A stretch of 64,000 nt of DNA from Aphis gossypii. Lineage: Eukaryota > Arthropoda > Insecta > Hemiptera > Aphididae. The position numbers and the translations under genes are program-made. The stretch spans positions 28,148,001 to 28,212,000 of the forward strand of contig NC_065532.1 in the NCBI RefSeq assembly GCF_020184175.1. Reading direction: 5' to 3'. The notes under the pieces were generated by a model, which was not told where the DNA came from, ran no database searches, and saw nothing but the letters and a program-made list of their open reading frames with translations. Position 1 is the first letter of the stretch; each line of letters starts with the position of its first letter. Below, piece after piece: positions 50,009 to 62,139 of this stretch.

Positions 50009-50505
50009 ATGATTTGTTTGGAATTCCATGTATTCGATCAATAACTCTTTTTTGAATGAACAATTTTGAAACATGGTATAGTATAAGTAATCGATTTGGT
50101 TGGATATACAAATAAGAATAATGGAATGTTGAGGATTGTATATCGCTAATGGTCCATATTTTTTCTACAGAAAAAAAATATCGATTAAAATAAATATTAT
50201 CATCTTACGATACCTTTTTGGTAATTTTTGTTCTAACACGTACGAGTTCTTGTTTGCAAAGGCGCATCACGTTCAATTCAAATTCTATTGATTTCAGATA
50301 TTTTTTTTTTGTTATTTCTTCGGTAGCTGTTTGTTGGATGAACGATTTTCTATCTTTAAGGAGATTTCTAAAAAAAAAAAGTATAACTTGATCGTGCACT
50401 GAACGAAGAATGAAAATTGTGTACTCACGCGATCATGTGGTCATTCATGAGATTATGAGTCCTTAAAAATGTAATGTCTGGGCGTAGGTCTCGAGTTATA
50501 GGCAT
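50009..50505 (-). CDS. UTP6: UTP6 exons 1-3 (start of gene)
   Basis: ATG at 50505; exons 50505-50429 (donor GC|GTGAGT), 50367-50214 (poly-pyrimidine TTTTTTTTTTAG acceptor, donor AAG|GTATCG) and 50164-50009 (donor CAT|GTAAGT), ending in phase 0 after codon 129. Residues 1-129 align without gaps, as I recall the family, with the UTP6 N-terminal region: LMNDHMIANLLKDRKSF, then KKKYLKSIEFELNVMRLCKQ (the K/R-rich YxxYExN block) and FKKELLIEYMEFQTNHK (the xxLWLxYxxF block of a HAT repeat). The next phase-0 exon that completes this repeat is at 29106, giving an intron of about 20.9 kb. No upstream ATG in frame was needed; the 5' UTR and promoter are undefined. Confidence 0.85.
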
Positions 50506-50689
50506 TTTTAACGGTGTTAATGTATGTAAAATATATTGTTTCTGTTTTTATTTAAAATCACGATATGACAGCCAAAACAGAAGGTATGCTGTATTTTATT
50601 ATTGTTTTGTTTTTGAATAAAATGTAAGTATGACGGAACTTGTTGATACTAGATAGTACGTATGTATATTGTATACAATACTATGTACG

Positions 50690-51020
50690 TGTGTGATGTG
50701 GAGACGAATGATCTAAAATGCCAGGATACACCGTTGGGTGTAATCCTTCGATGCTGATAGTAGGTCGAAGCTACCGCCAGCAGCGCTGATTCGTCTTAGC
50801 CATCAGTGGGTGGGAGGCGGTGAACAAGGTGACGCATTAGACTACCACTACGGTGGTGACGGTATTGAAATAGTTTGTGATTTTTAAGGCGGCGGCGCAA
50901 TGTCCGTTTTTCGGTGAGCCATAAATAATCGATTATGAACTGATGCTGGAAGGCGCAGCTTGTTACGACTGCGCGGGTCCAAGCCACCACATCACTTTCA
51001 CAACTAGCCTCTATGACTGT
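50690..51020. other. GC-rich block upstream of UTP6, origin unknown
   Basis: Clearly GC-richer than its surroundings, with CCGCCAGCAGCGCTG, GGTGGGAGGCGG and GGCGGCGGCGC words. A 64-codon minus-strand frame (VAWTRAVVTSCAFQHQF...) covers part of it but has no recognised domain. It might be a decayed exon or a transposon fragment. Confidence 0.35.
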
Positions 51021-54000
51021 AATGAAAAATCAAAAAATAAATTGGTCACTTTAAAAAAAAAATGTGTAGGAAACGTTTTTTATATATAGGTAGTTGTTTC
51101 TTTACCTATTCAAATTAGACAGACTACCTGCACATTTTTTACGCTAAGTCCTAAATTGTTCGTATCAAGATCGGACCACCGGGATTTCGCTAAAATAGTG
51201 TTTAAATAATATTTATTTTTCGCATTTTTTTCATCTAGATGGCCACTGAAGAAAATACTACGAATTTTATCAGTATTTTGGTGCATTTTTATATATAATA
51301 TATTAAAATTACACGAATTCCTATCTTAATGTTTTGATGATTTTATTATATTTCTTTAATATTCTGTATTCATTTCACACGTACAGATTAGCCCGTGAAC
51401 GTTAAATTTAATTCAGTTATCAAAATTTTAAAAATCGTGAAATTGGCTATTATTGGGTATATAAAAATATTGTATCCAATGTATAGCAATACATTCATTT
51501 TTTTCTTATTCAAAATTTTGATATAAAATCAACTAACACGGATAGAAAATTAAAGTTCTTTAACAATATGTTATACGTGTTATTTAAATACTTATAAGCT
51601 ATATTATACACTATCGGGTTATGGATAAGGAAACTATATTCTTATAAATAATAAGACGCAGAATTGATCTCGCTTATACGCACGAACGTGTTCAATACTG
51701 CAATGCATTTTGAAAATAATAATACTTTATCTTTTCGTAAAATATAATATCGTGTTTAACGGGTTTCTTTGTCATTATATGTATAAGAGGTTGTTTTGCT
51801 CCCCGTTAAATTTCAATAGAAACTAACTTGAATGACCTTCTATTGTTCAACTGTTTACAATAAAAACCGCCCTCGGTTGTTCGATGTATAAAAATTATCA
51901 ATACGGCCTGGCGGATTATTCAAATATATATTACAATAATAGTGCCACAGTAATGATTTTAACAAATCTATTTTATACAATCACACTTAATACTTGTATT
52001 ATCGAATGACATCTGTATTATGAAGAGACAAGGGTAAAATACATTATACATCTCTCACTGCCGATTTATCGAGATAACTCAAATTGTTGAAGCCAGACGA
52101 TCTTTCCTTTTTATTTTCATTAGGTTTGGCGTCACGAAAATAAATATTTTACTGTCTAGCCGGATGTGAATCAATAATGACAGCCGACGTGGACAAACCA
52201 AACTCGAATCGTTGACATTTAATAACAATATAGACTTAATATATATAGCAGTGGAGTAGGTAGCTATTCTTTATATATAATATTATTTACGTATATTCGA
52301 AAAGGATATGACTATGTCGTCACATTGTTCTCATTGTCAACAAGTGTACCTTTAACATATAGATAATACGGACGATGTCCGCTATACGGTGAAATAGGGT
52401 GTACAATGTGTACTTATATTTTACCTACCTTCTATAAGGGTAATTCGGTGATTTTAAATTTCACCAATGTATGTACAGGTATTTTATTTTACAGTTTCTA
52501 TTTACGTGTATATTTTACCAACCTCCAACATAGAATTTAATTTAATTTTTATAAGTATAGGTATACACTATATATATCTGAGTATAAAGCTTTTAATACA
52601 GCATGTATGAATATTTAATAAATAATTTTTATATAATTCTATACATATAGTTTTTATTGGTATATTAATATGTTTGTAATTGTGTTCCAGCTTTTGAATT
52701 GATATCTAATACGTAAATATCACGATTTTAGATGAGTATATAATATAGTCGTGGTTAATATTTAATATAAGTGATCATCAATATAGGTACCCATAATAGT
52801 TTCAACACATTAAACAATGCTTAAATTAAAGTAAATATTGATAACTATAAATATTTTAATCTAATACATTATCATTTATCAGATATCAGTAAAAATATTT
52901 GTAGCAAGCGGTCGACTCAATTTTGATAAAGGTAAAAATCATAATAATATAGCTCACGTAACCTTATACAGAGCTTACATTTTGTGAAATCGTTCAGGTG
53001 GTTAATATTTCAAGTTTGTTGTAATTTTTATTCACGTATACATTTTAATAAATATTCTCGTTTTTCTGAACTAGGAGTATAAGTTTTGAAAAGCAAAAAA
53101 CAAAAAATTCAGAACTCCTCTCACGAAATAATTATATTATATCTGTATATTTGTATTGATTTTTTGTTGCTCAAAGGGTAGCAGCAAAAGGGAAAACTCT
53201 CCCCAGTGTATCAGTATTCAACATCAGTATTCAACGCATGCGCGCGGTCCCGGAATCTCAGCTATATCGATTTTCTTTTATTTCCCAGCATTACGTATGT
53301 ATATATTAATAGGACCACCGTGAATTTCGTTCACTTTTCGTTGTCATGGTTACATCAATACTGTGCGCGCTTGATGTACCACTTAAATAGTAACATTTGA
53401 ACTTTGAACAGTACTGCGTTGTATAATAATTTTTATTATTTTGTACTTCATAGTTTATACGCATTGAAATGTTTTGTATCCGTAATAGCTTATTCGGTTC
53501 AAAATTCAATCAACATATTATTCTTGAAATACATACTCTGTATTTTATCTTTAACTTATATTATGTATTCAGCTATAAATAGCGTTTTATTAATATTAAT
53601 CTGGAAGTGTACTAAATAGACATTAGTCCAGGCGCCGGCGCTTGTCAAAATTTGGCCTCCCTTATAAATAAGTACGTAGTACGTACAGTACTATGCCGCC
53701 TATTGTATATATATATATATATATGGCCAGTACTCATACATTAACAACAATACGATACGACGGGTTTGGCAGTTCAGGATTCAACAGATTTATATACATA
53801 TTTATTATACATATAACAATTAAGTGTTTGTCACTTAACATATTACAAAATGTTATTATAACAAAAACCATTTGAATAGATATTATAAAGCTCTTATTGT
53901 AGTCTTGTCATGATTTGTATACCTACGAATATATTTCAAATAAAGGGGAAAAAAACGTATAAATATCGAAATTAAATTTAGATCCATTTATTTTATGGTT

Positions 54001-55030
54001 AGCCATTAAATATATTTTTTATTTTAATCGAATGAATATCGGACTATTTATGGAGCATAAGCAATTAACAGGACAAATTATTATTCGAATATAGCAACGT
54101 ATTATAAAAAAAAAGGGAAAACGAATAAATACGTACTTAAAACAGACTGTATGTATTTAAGTCTATTTTAATACGAAATTAATTGGCATGTCGTCGAGTA
54201 GCATTAATGTATGGAATTTTAATGCTTTTAGGATCTATAAATAATAAATTAATAAATAATTATTTAGTTTTGTTGTTTCTAGTAGGTATCAAACTTTTTA
54301 AATGGACTTAAACTTCCTCCCATAACATTTTACAAAAATATCGATTTACAAATAAAAAAAAATGTAAACGAAAGTTCTAGAATTTCATATATTTTTAAAA
54401 ACATATAAATTAAAATTGTGTTGTATACTTATAAACACATGTACTTATTATGATCTATTATTACTATAGTTCGTCAATTATAATATGTACCATGAACTCT
54501 TGAATGAAGTAAGTACTTAGATAAACTTGAATTGATATATTTTAAAACTATACTCTCTAAAACATTCAAAACTTAGCGTATGCCAAAAATATTATATTAA
54601 TAACCTACGCGTGTTACTTAAATAAAATTATGATATTAAAAAAATGATTGAATTTTTATCAATTTTAGCTTTGTAATTAAGACATATCATATTATGAATA
54701 TTTTGATAGACCTTAATATATTTAATTGAAATATAATTTAAAGAAAAAAGAATCATACAAATTTGCAAACTACAAAGCGTGTGTATATATTTATGAGTAA
54801 GATTAATTGAAGGGTTATATATACAGATATAGTATTGTACTTATATTTTATAATTATTAAATATTCATACATTATTGGTTTTTCTTATGATAACCAAATA
54901 TACTTTTCTGACGTGATTTTACATTTGTATTTGATATAAAAATTGTATACATAGATACATTTTTAGGTATTAAAAGTTACTTTGAACTAAGTCGTGAATA
55001 ATATATTATTCATTTTAAAGTAGGTAAGTT
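51021..55030. other. Gene-free stretch
   Basis: AT-rich with a (TA)n tract at about 53706-53724, a duplicated word CAGTATTCAACATCAGTATTCAAC near 53212 beside GCATGCGCGCGG, and a GGCGCCGGCGC palindrome at about 53632. I see no supported gene. Confidence 0.45.
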
Positions 55031-55105
55031 GACACGGTACGCAACAGTCGCCAGTACAAAGTACAGGCACCACAGCGACCGGTCGGCACCTTATCAACTG
55101 TCAAG
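55031..55105 (+). other. Possible 5' exon with splice donor
   Basis: A short GC-rich segment (GACACGGTACGCAACAGTCG ... CAGCGACCGGTCGGCACC) ends in the good donor GTCAAG|GTAAATATC. This resembles the non-coding first exon proposed at 9.8-10.0 kb. No downstream coding exon in the window can be tied to it, so the gene would lie to the right. A similar donor-terminated stretch (CAATCAAG|GTAAGTAAA) is at about 58427. Confidence 0.3.
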
Positions 55106-55849
55106 GTAAATATCACTGAATGTGTATGACGTGTGTATTTGAGGAATGAATAGATTATCGTTATGCGGTATATGGTTTTCTATTGGTTTTGTTCATTCAT
55201 ATTTTTATTACTTTTTTTAACATTTTGTTAACGACTCTTCCTTTATTAAATTATCTAATTTCACATTAATAAGTTTCACATGATATTTAATTATATTTCC
55301 CAGAATACTGAATAAGTAAAATCTTGTTTTATCATCTTTTATGGTTTTGTTAATCAATTACGATTACCATGTATAATATCTTCTGAAAAATTTTAAATAC
55401 TACATTTAATAAATTATTAATAAGTTCAATGCCGATGACGCATCGACGAAAACTTAAATTTTAATTTTAGATATTTAATTCAGTGGTTATCATAGAAATA
55501 TAAAAATGTATCATTTCGTTGTAAGTATAAAATTTACAAATAGTAATAGATATATGTTTGAGTCATAATCGTCGAGTTTTTAATTTAATTTATTAATTTA
55601 TCTTTGTTGTCATTATTCATTAATTATCATGGTCGTTAAACTTAAAAGGTCGTCTGATATTATTTGATTATACGTATATAATATTTTTAATCGATTTAAC
55701 ATTAAAATATTACTTCTTTTATTGTTAATTACGTTCTTTTTTATATTTCCAAATTTTAATGATATCTAAAACTAAGAGAAAAATAATAAAATAAAAGAAA
55801 CTTAATTTTGGATGTTTTGGATTATTTTCTGAAAATGTTAACATTCAAT

Positions 55850-55879
55850 AACCTAACCTAACCTAACCTAACCTAACCT
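55850..55879. repeat. Interstitial telomeric repeat, (AACCT)6
   Basis: Six perfect copies of AACCT, i.e. TTAGG on the minus strand, the ancestral insect telomere motif. It is short and internal, compatible with a break-repair insertion or a chance microsatellite. Confidence 0.9.
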
Positions 55880-57517
55880 TGCGTTGATACAATATGAGCG
55901 ATAATTATTGATCATTAAAGTACATGCAATTGTGTTATGTTATCTGTATAAAACGTGTAGAGCCGGATGTGAGTTTAGGTTAGACATGATGATATCTGAA
56001 TAATATATAGAGGCCGATTAATTTTGGCTCGATAACCTTCAGATTATGTGATTTCCGGTTCGAGTAACCATCACTGATTATCGGTTATTAGTTATCACTT
56101 ATTACAATTAAGTAACTAAGTAAGCTACGTTAAAACTCTGATTTTATATGAAAATTTATTGCCAGTAAAACTATATACAACACGTACAAAATAACATTTA
56201 AAATAAAGTTATTCTACAATTACATCATATTTTAGACTATACAGCTTATTTAATTTTACTTTACAACAAAAATATATTAGTGAGTTTATAAATTAGAACT
56301 TAAAAATAAATAAATAAAAGTATTAAAGTTTTGCGAAGCCAGAGACTTAATAATAATGAAAAAAAGCCTAGAAAAATTCCAAAAAACTTGTAATGGTATT
56401 TATTATAATTAAGACTAAAAACCAAAAACACAATTTTGGTTTTAACGACTTAACCAATCTCCTTGTGGTGTCCCCTAGGTTGTTAATAGACTTATATGAA
56501 TTGGTAATTATTATGTGTTTGTTTTAAATAAAATATAGAACTATAAAATAAATACTATATATGTTTATAAAAAATAGTTCTGTGGAGTTGATAGCCGACG
56601 CACAATAAAATACATTTATAGCAGGTAAAAAGGTAAACCGGCTCCGCAACTAATATCTCCCTTTAATTAACCTTGGCCACAATAATTACTTATTGGTTTA
56701 AACATTGGGTGACATAATTGGCACAATATCCCTATATTAAAAATCTGAAGTCCATGAATAATATTTTTTAATGTACTTAATGTATGACAAGACTGTCCGC
56801 AGTGATGGTGTTGGGGGGGGGAAAGTATGACAATTGCCCCTTAGCTTGGTTTTTTTTTGGGTCAATTATCATAATCATTATGTAATATAAAATATCACAA
56901 AATAAATATTTCTGAAATTGATTTTTATTACATTATTATGAATTACAAACATTATTTATGAAATATGACATATAGTAGGGGGAGGACAAGTGCAGTATCA
57001 ATCAAAATTTTACTTATTTGTTAAAAATGTTCATAGATTACACATGCAGATATAATAGTTTCCAATGTGTGTTACCTAGTCCTTTATTTATTTTATAAAA
57101 GCTAGAAACATTTAATTTTATAAGCAACTTAAAATTATCAAATCAACGGTGAAATTTTATATATTAAAGAAAAATAACCTAGTTAATTTAAAATAATAAT
57201 ATTTTTGGAAAGATTTCAGCTACTCTAGTTTTTTTGTAATTTCACCTATGTATATGAGCTATTTCCAAAATAGTGGACTTTTAGCAAGGCCACTGGATGA
57301 AAATTTGTTCTGATAGTGTACTAATCAGTATCGACAGAATCGTCAAGCATAATGTTTTATAGAAGTGATGGAATTGGTTTACGGGCCGTATATCTATTAC
57401 GGCACTGCCGTTCGGCGCCCGGGTGAAATTTAACAGGCGTTAAATATCAAGTTTTATATGCCTGAATTTGAACACTCTTTACGTGACGTAATGCGACAGT
57501 TCAAACTTAAGTACATA
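55880..57517. other. Gene-free stretch
   Basis: AT-rich. A G10 run beside CAGTGATGGTGTT at about 56800 suggests a transposon end, but no partner was identified. Confidence 0.4.
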
Positions 57518-57674
57518 CAGAGCCGTGTCCAGTAATTCAGCGCCCCAGGGCAAAATTTCATTTGGGACTACAGACAGCATATTAAGTGCAAATAAAGGCA
57601 CTCTCTTACTTTTACAAAATTAAGGCACCCGAGGGAATTTCCCCCTTTGCCCCCCCTCCCTTAACACAACTCTG
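57518..57674. mobile_element. Probable hAT-type MITE, 157 bp
   Basis: Ends CAGAGCCGTGTCC and AACACAACTCTG are imperfectly inverted. The flanking octamers AGTACATA (left) and AACACATA (right) match at six of eight positions, consistent with an old 8-bp target duplication. The interior is pyrimidine-rich (CCCCCTTTGCCCCCCCTCCC) and non-coding. Confidence 0.5.
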
Positions 57675-59304
57675 AACACATAACACACTAAGGTATCAAG
57701 CTGCATTTCCGAATCACCGTAAGACGTAGCGTGTTTATACAACTACACCACAACGGTTCTTTAATCAGTTGTCAAACTTCAAAATGCTTAAATATTTTAA
57801 AATCTCAACTTAACAACGGATCAATTTGAAATGCTGAATATCGGTGAACTAGCATAAACCTATAATATTCATTAATTAAGACACCTTCCACTATCAAAAC
57901 TACATCTACCAATATAACACACGACATCAAGTACAATTCAACTAAGCCTAGTCGATTCAGAAATAACTACGGTTTTTTTGCTCCACAGGTTAGTGAGGGG
58001 GAGGGGTAGTAATTTGGTGGAATAAGGGTGAAATCGTTACATCGTTACGTAACATATCGTTCCTACATTCATATCCTCTGGAAACGCCCTTGTTAAAATC
58101 AATACTTCACTTTGTATAGTTTTCATTGGCAATCATTTTCACTTTCTAGAGGCCATTTTACGTTTTTTTTGCACCTCGACATCGCGGTTGTTTGTATTAT
58201 TAATTTTTTTATACGCTGTTATAAAGAACTATTGTCCAAAAATCATTGTTTTTTCGTTTTAATTAGTGAAACGCACAACGCATAATCTTCAAATCGTGCT
58301 AATTACAACCCAGATGGCATCAATGTGTACATTACCAAAACGACGCGAAACAAAAAATATGTGTACAATATTTTTATCAACTTTTTGCGTCATGTAGATT
58401 ACATTTATTTTGAAACCGCAATCAAGGTAAGTAAAAGTAGATTGAATAGGTAAAATACCACAAAATGCGCTTAAAATGTTAAAAACATAAAATATTATAG
58501 ATGTAGATAAGTAAGATTATAAGTTGAATTTCAGTATACATTTTATTAGATTACATCTAATAAGTTATGTTCTACCGATTATGATACAGTAATAAGTTTT
58601 CTCCATTTAATACTCAAGTCTAGAAATAACTTATAAACACTAGAATTTGAATAACCGCAAGTTTCCGCAACAAAGGTAGCTTCATCCTGTTGTGTTATCA
58701 AAGTGACGTAAATGGAAGCAAAATTAAAATATATGTAATAACTAAAGCCCTAATTTCCTACAACCGCGAATCCGTGATCACGCCACTCATCATCTTATTT
58801 CTTCCAGCCCTATATATTGTGGTGGCACGCCGTAAAATCATTATTGTTATCGAAATCACTAGACAATCATTACGGTCTGTTATCGTCGACAGCCAAAAAA
58901 CACATGTTCCAACCTATAGGCTACAATCAAAGACAAAGTCACTAATGTTGGAAAACGCCACTCAACATAATATTGTCTCTGACCTTATTCGTCCACCGCC
59001 AAACGATCCAAAATTATTATATTTTAATTTTAAATTTCAACTTTTACTTGTTTATAGTTTGTAACAAAATAGAAAATGTGTTTATTAAAAAAATATTTAA
59101 AAAAAGTTGTATAAAATGTGAATATATACTATATTGAATAAGTTTGTAACAATTATTAGAAATGTGTTATAAAAACTAAATAAATATTGAGATATTATAA
59201 TACGTATAATTAAATACTATGAAACAATAAGAAAACTTTTATAATTAATGGACTAAAAGATAATATTAAAAAGTACCAATATAAAATATAAATAGTTAAT
59301 TTAT

Positions 59305-59532
59305 AGTTGATAAGAATTTGATGCCCAAAAAATGTGATGTAAAGTCGCTAGTCTCCCATTAGTTTTAAGTACCTATACTCATACGCAGATAATCTTTATA
59401 CAACTACTATATGGACAGCCCTAATATTATGAACGTAACTGCTATGCTTTAGCGGTTAACTAACAATGAAAAAGAAATATGTTAGCACCTCTATAGCATA
59501 GGAGTTTCGTTTGAAACATCAGTCAAGATTTT
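59305..59532 (+). ncRNA. Candidate structured RNA gene, copy 1
   Basis: First of two tandem diverged units. A conserved upstream block (AGTTGATAAGAATTTGATGC, then CCCAAAAAATGT) starts at 59305. An 80-nt hairpin lies at 59432-59511: AACG/CGTT, AACT/AGTT, CTATGC/GCATAG, GGT/ACC and CTAACA/TGTTAG pair around an A-rich loop. After GTTTCGTTTGAAAC, which can form a small alternative hairpin, TTTT at 59529-59532 could terminate Pol III. Copy 2 keeps the fold with different bases. The upstream block could be a Pol III type-3 style promoter (PSE plus A/T box), which is inference. It matches no RNA family I can recall. No ORF. Confidence 0.5.
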
Positions 59533-59640
59533 CAGAAGAATAAAAATTAAAATTAAAAAAAAAATGAATAGAATTATAAAAAACAATGTTATATTTAGCA
59601 TGTAAAAAGTAACAATATAAATTATTAAATGTTAATATAT

Positions 59641-59841
59641 AGTTGATAAGAATTTGATTCCCGAAAAATATATGTAAATTCGAGATAGTTTCTTATTAGT
59701 TTTAAGTATGACAACTACTTTGAGGACGTCTGCGAAATGAACGTAACTGATACGCCACAGCGGTTACCTCACAATGAAAATCAATATGCAAGGGAACCGC
59801 GAGGTCGTAGGAGTTTCGTTTGAAACATCAATCAAGCTTTT
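59641..59841 (+). ncRNA. Candidate structured RNA gene, copy 2
   Basis: Second tandem unit, 336 bp downstream of copy 1. The same upstream block (AGTTGATAAGAATTTGATTC, CCGAAAAATATATG) starts at 59641. The hairpin at 59740-59820 keeps AACG/CGTT and AACT/AGTT, but the middle stem is TACG/CGTA and the upper stem GCGGTT/AACCGC plus CCT/AGG, so both arms changed together relative to copy 1. The loop ACAATGAAAA...AATATG and the 3' block GGAGTTTCGTTTGAAACATC are conserved. TTTT at 59838-59841 follows, with no earlier T4 between 59706 and there. Copy 1 has an extra 29 nt between the upstream block and the hairpin. Confidence 0.5.
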
Positions 59842-60504
59842 CAGATTTATATTTCAAAAAATTAAATAGATGTAAAAAAATATACAACTTTGTATCTTCT
59901 ATGTAGTTTGTGTTTGTGGCACTTACATTATTTGTTGATAATGCTGGCTAATAAATTTACAGTTAATGTGTTAGTCATGTTAAAAATTATTAATTTCTTA
60001 CATAGTTATATTTTTTTTTATAAAGAACTCATAAATAAAATATTTCGAGGGCTAGTGTTTATATTTATTAGCATATTTCAGACCACTTCTAAGTGTGTAG
60101 GTAGTTAGAAAATAATAAGAGGCCCGGTACAATAATTTTGGTGATACTTGTGCTCCCAACTTACAAAGAAAAGTAAATACGGTATTTAAGTTTTATTTAC
60201 TTTATTACTTGTCGTACCTACAGACTATAATACAATATAAAATATTCTACTGTGAAACTTCCATACATCGAACTTTCATTTATCAAATTATTTTCGAGAA
60301 ACATTACCATTATAATAATGTAATCATATATTTAAATCTATTTTAAGGAATTCCTCTATAATATGAATTTTTTTGTTCCCCTAAGAATTTGTTAAATAAA
60401 AGCTTCACTGTATTAGTTTTCCATAATTATTTTAGTATTCTAAAAATAGGGGAAAATTCTAAACATAATTATGTCATTGTCATACATTCACATAATCATA
60501 ATTA

Positions 60505-61470
60505 GAGCTGGGATTTTGATGCAAATGCACCTTTTTTTCTAATGTTTCAAAACGTTGCTCCGTAAATGTAAAATGTGTTTTGGGTGGTGCTGATTAATTT
60601 AATGTAATTTTTATTTTGCATTTGTTTGCATTTTTTGTCAAAATTATCCTTAAATGCATTTTTAGGGCATTTTCTTAGTTTTTAGAGCATTTTTCACAAT
60701 TTATTCATAAAATGAACGAAAATTGTTGCAATTAACAAGATATTTTAGGCCAGAGGTGTTCAACCTTTTGTGAAGACTAAGCCACATCATAAAGGTAAAC
60801 GTTGTTGTAGACCACATACTTTTTTTTAATAATAATACATTCAAATTTAATGATTAAATTATACTCTATAATACAACAATACATTTTTTTATAATTTTAC
60901 AACAGGGAAAATAAGCAGAAATTTTTTTACAAGTATTAATATTTAATAGTTTAATTATAAATACACAGAATAATATATATTATATACAATTAATTCGTGG
61001 TTTTTAAATTGAAGTGAGGGCAGCATCAAAATCTAACGTGGGCCGCGGGTTGGACACCCCTGTTTTAGGCAAACTGCCGACATCCGATGCGTGACGGTAC
61101 GATTTATAAATTATATAGCACGACAATCGATTATCGTCGATAACAATTTTATCATAGTTAGGACTTTCTGCCTAAATTATCGCCGTTATATACCAATTGG
61201 CTAATATATGTACTAGCAAAAACAAGTTAAAATATTAAACTATTTTATTATTTTATAATGAATGATTAAGAAAACAGAAATACAACAAAACAAAACAAGT
61301 AACAACGTTCAATAACAAAAAATTAATTCTACAATTGTTTTTAAAAAATTTTATTAAGCCATAATAAATATAAATGCATTTTTATATTGCAATTTTTGAG
61401 TTTTTTACGTCATTTTGCATTTTTTTAATGACATTTTTTGAGATTTTTTAGGGCATTAAAATCCCAGCCT
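60505..61470. mobile_element. TIR element (GCTGGGATTTT ends), 966 bp
   Basis: Ends GAGCTGGGATTTTGATGC and GCATTAAAATCCCAGCCT are near-perfect inverted repeats, and TAATTA abuts both (60499-60504, 61471-61476). Subterminal regions on both sides are rich in TTTGCATTTTT/TAGGGCATTTT words. Non-coding inside. A younger hAT MITE is inserted at 60751-61062. The ends resemble the CAGGGTTGGGATTTT family seen at 40.3 kb. Confidence 0.8.
60751..61062. mobile_element. hAT-type MITE nested in another element, 312 bp
   Basis: Inverted ends CAGAGGTGTTCAACC and GGTTGGACACCCCTG with a perfect 8-bp target duplication TTTTAGGC at 60743-60750 and 61063-61070. Internal words GCCACATC and GTGGGCCGCGGG are typical of this group. 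Non-coding. Confidence 0.92.
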
Positions 61471-61764
61471 TAATTATAATATTATAAATTCTATTTATAT
61501 TTGTAAGTTTGTAGCACTTCGAAAATTCATTACCGCTTACGGTGAGATTTCCAATATGATTCTCGACAGTCGTCAGTCGACATATATTATTATTGTTTGT
61601 TTCTAGATTCTCATTATTAGCAGAAATATTACAAAAAATAGTTAAAGTATTAAATGTTATTTGTTCTGTATTGTTGTGCTAGTAGTATATTTTATTATCA
61701 ACGGCAATAGTAGTAAACATAAACACGATAATAAATGAAGGAAAGTACCAATGTTGGGCAGAGA

Positions 61765-61837
61765 CAGGGGTGTGCTCACAAACAAAATACAGTTCATCCC
61801 CTCATCCCCCCATTGGAAGAAGCCGAACACGCCCCTG
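61765..61837. mobile_element. Very short hAT-type MITE, 73 bp
   Basis: Ends CAGGGGTGTGCTC and GAACACGCCCCTG form 13-bp inverted repeats with one mismatch. The octamer GGCAGAGA is duplicated exactly at 61757-61764 and 61838-61845. Only about 47 bp separate the two ends. The target (TGTTGGGCAGAGATAATC) itself looks like a hAT transposon terminus. Confidence 0.9.
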
Positions 61838-62139
61838 GGCAGAGATAATCAAATAATTATCTAGATAAAAGATAATTTCAAGAAAAAAATGTCTAGATTT
61901 TACTTAGACAAAAAAAAACTATAGTTAATAGCTGATTAAATATGTATATATAATATATATTATATATATATATAATAAAAAATTGATATTGATATTTAAT
62001 TTAGGTTATGTTGCTTAATCAAATTAGTACGCTATGATACATTTCACTACATACTAAAAAAGAAAATTATTATTAAAATAATAATTATTATAAAAGTTTT
62101 TTTTTATATAAATATTAAAATATGATATTATACCACTTA

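Noticed and set aside
50565..50583. Divergent first exon (ATGACAGCCAAAACAGAAG|GTATGC) facing UTP6
   Set aside because: Only six codons before a plausible donor, and no matching downstream exon was found.
58690..59064. 124-codon plus-strand ORF
   Set aside because: It starts at a non-ATG codon, has no domain and contains a hydrophobic run typical of chance AT-rich frames. It does not join to the donor at about 58427 in a way I can support.
59432..59520. U6atac-like or H/ACA snoRNA identity for the hairpin RNA
   Set aside because: A GTTAGCACC word resembles U6atac, but it is not kept in copy 2. A terminal ACA is present, yet the second H/ACA hairpin is too small and no H box is clear.
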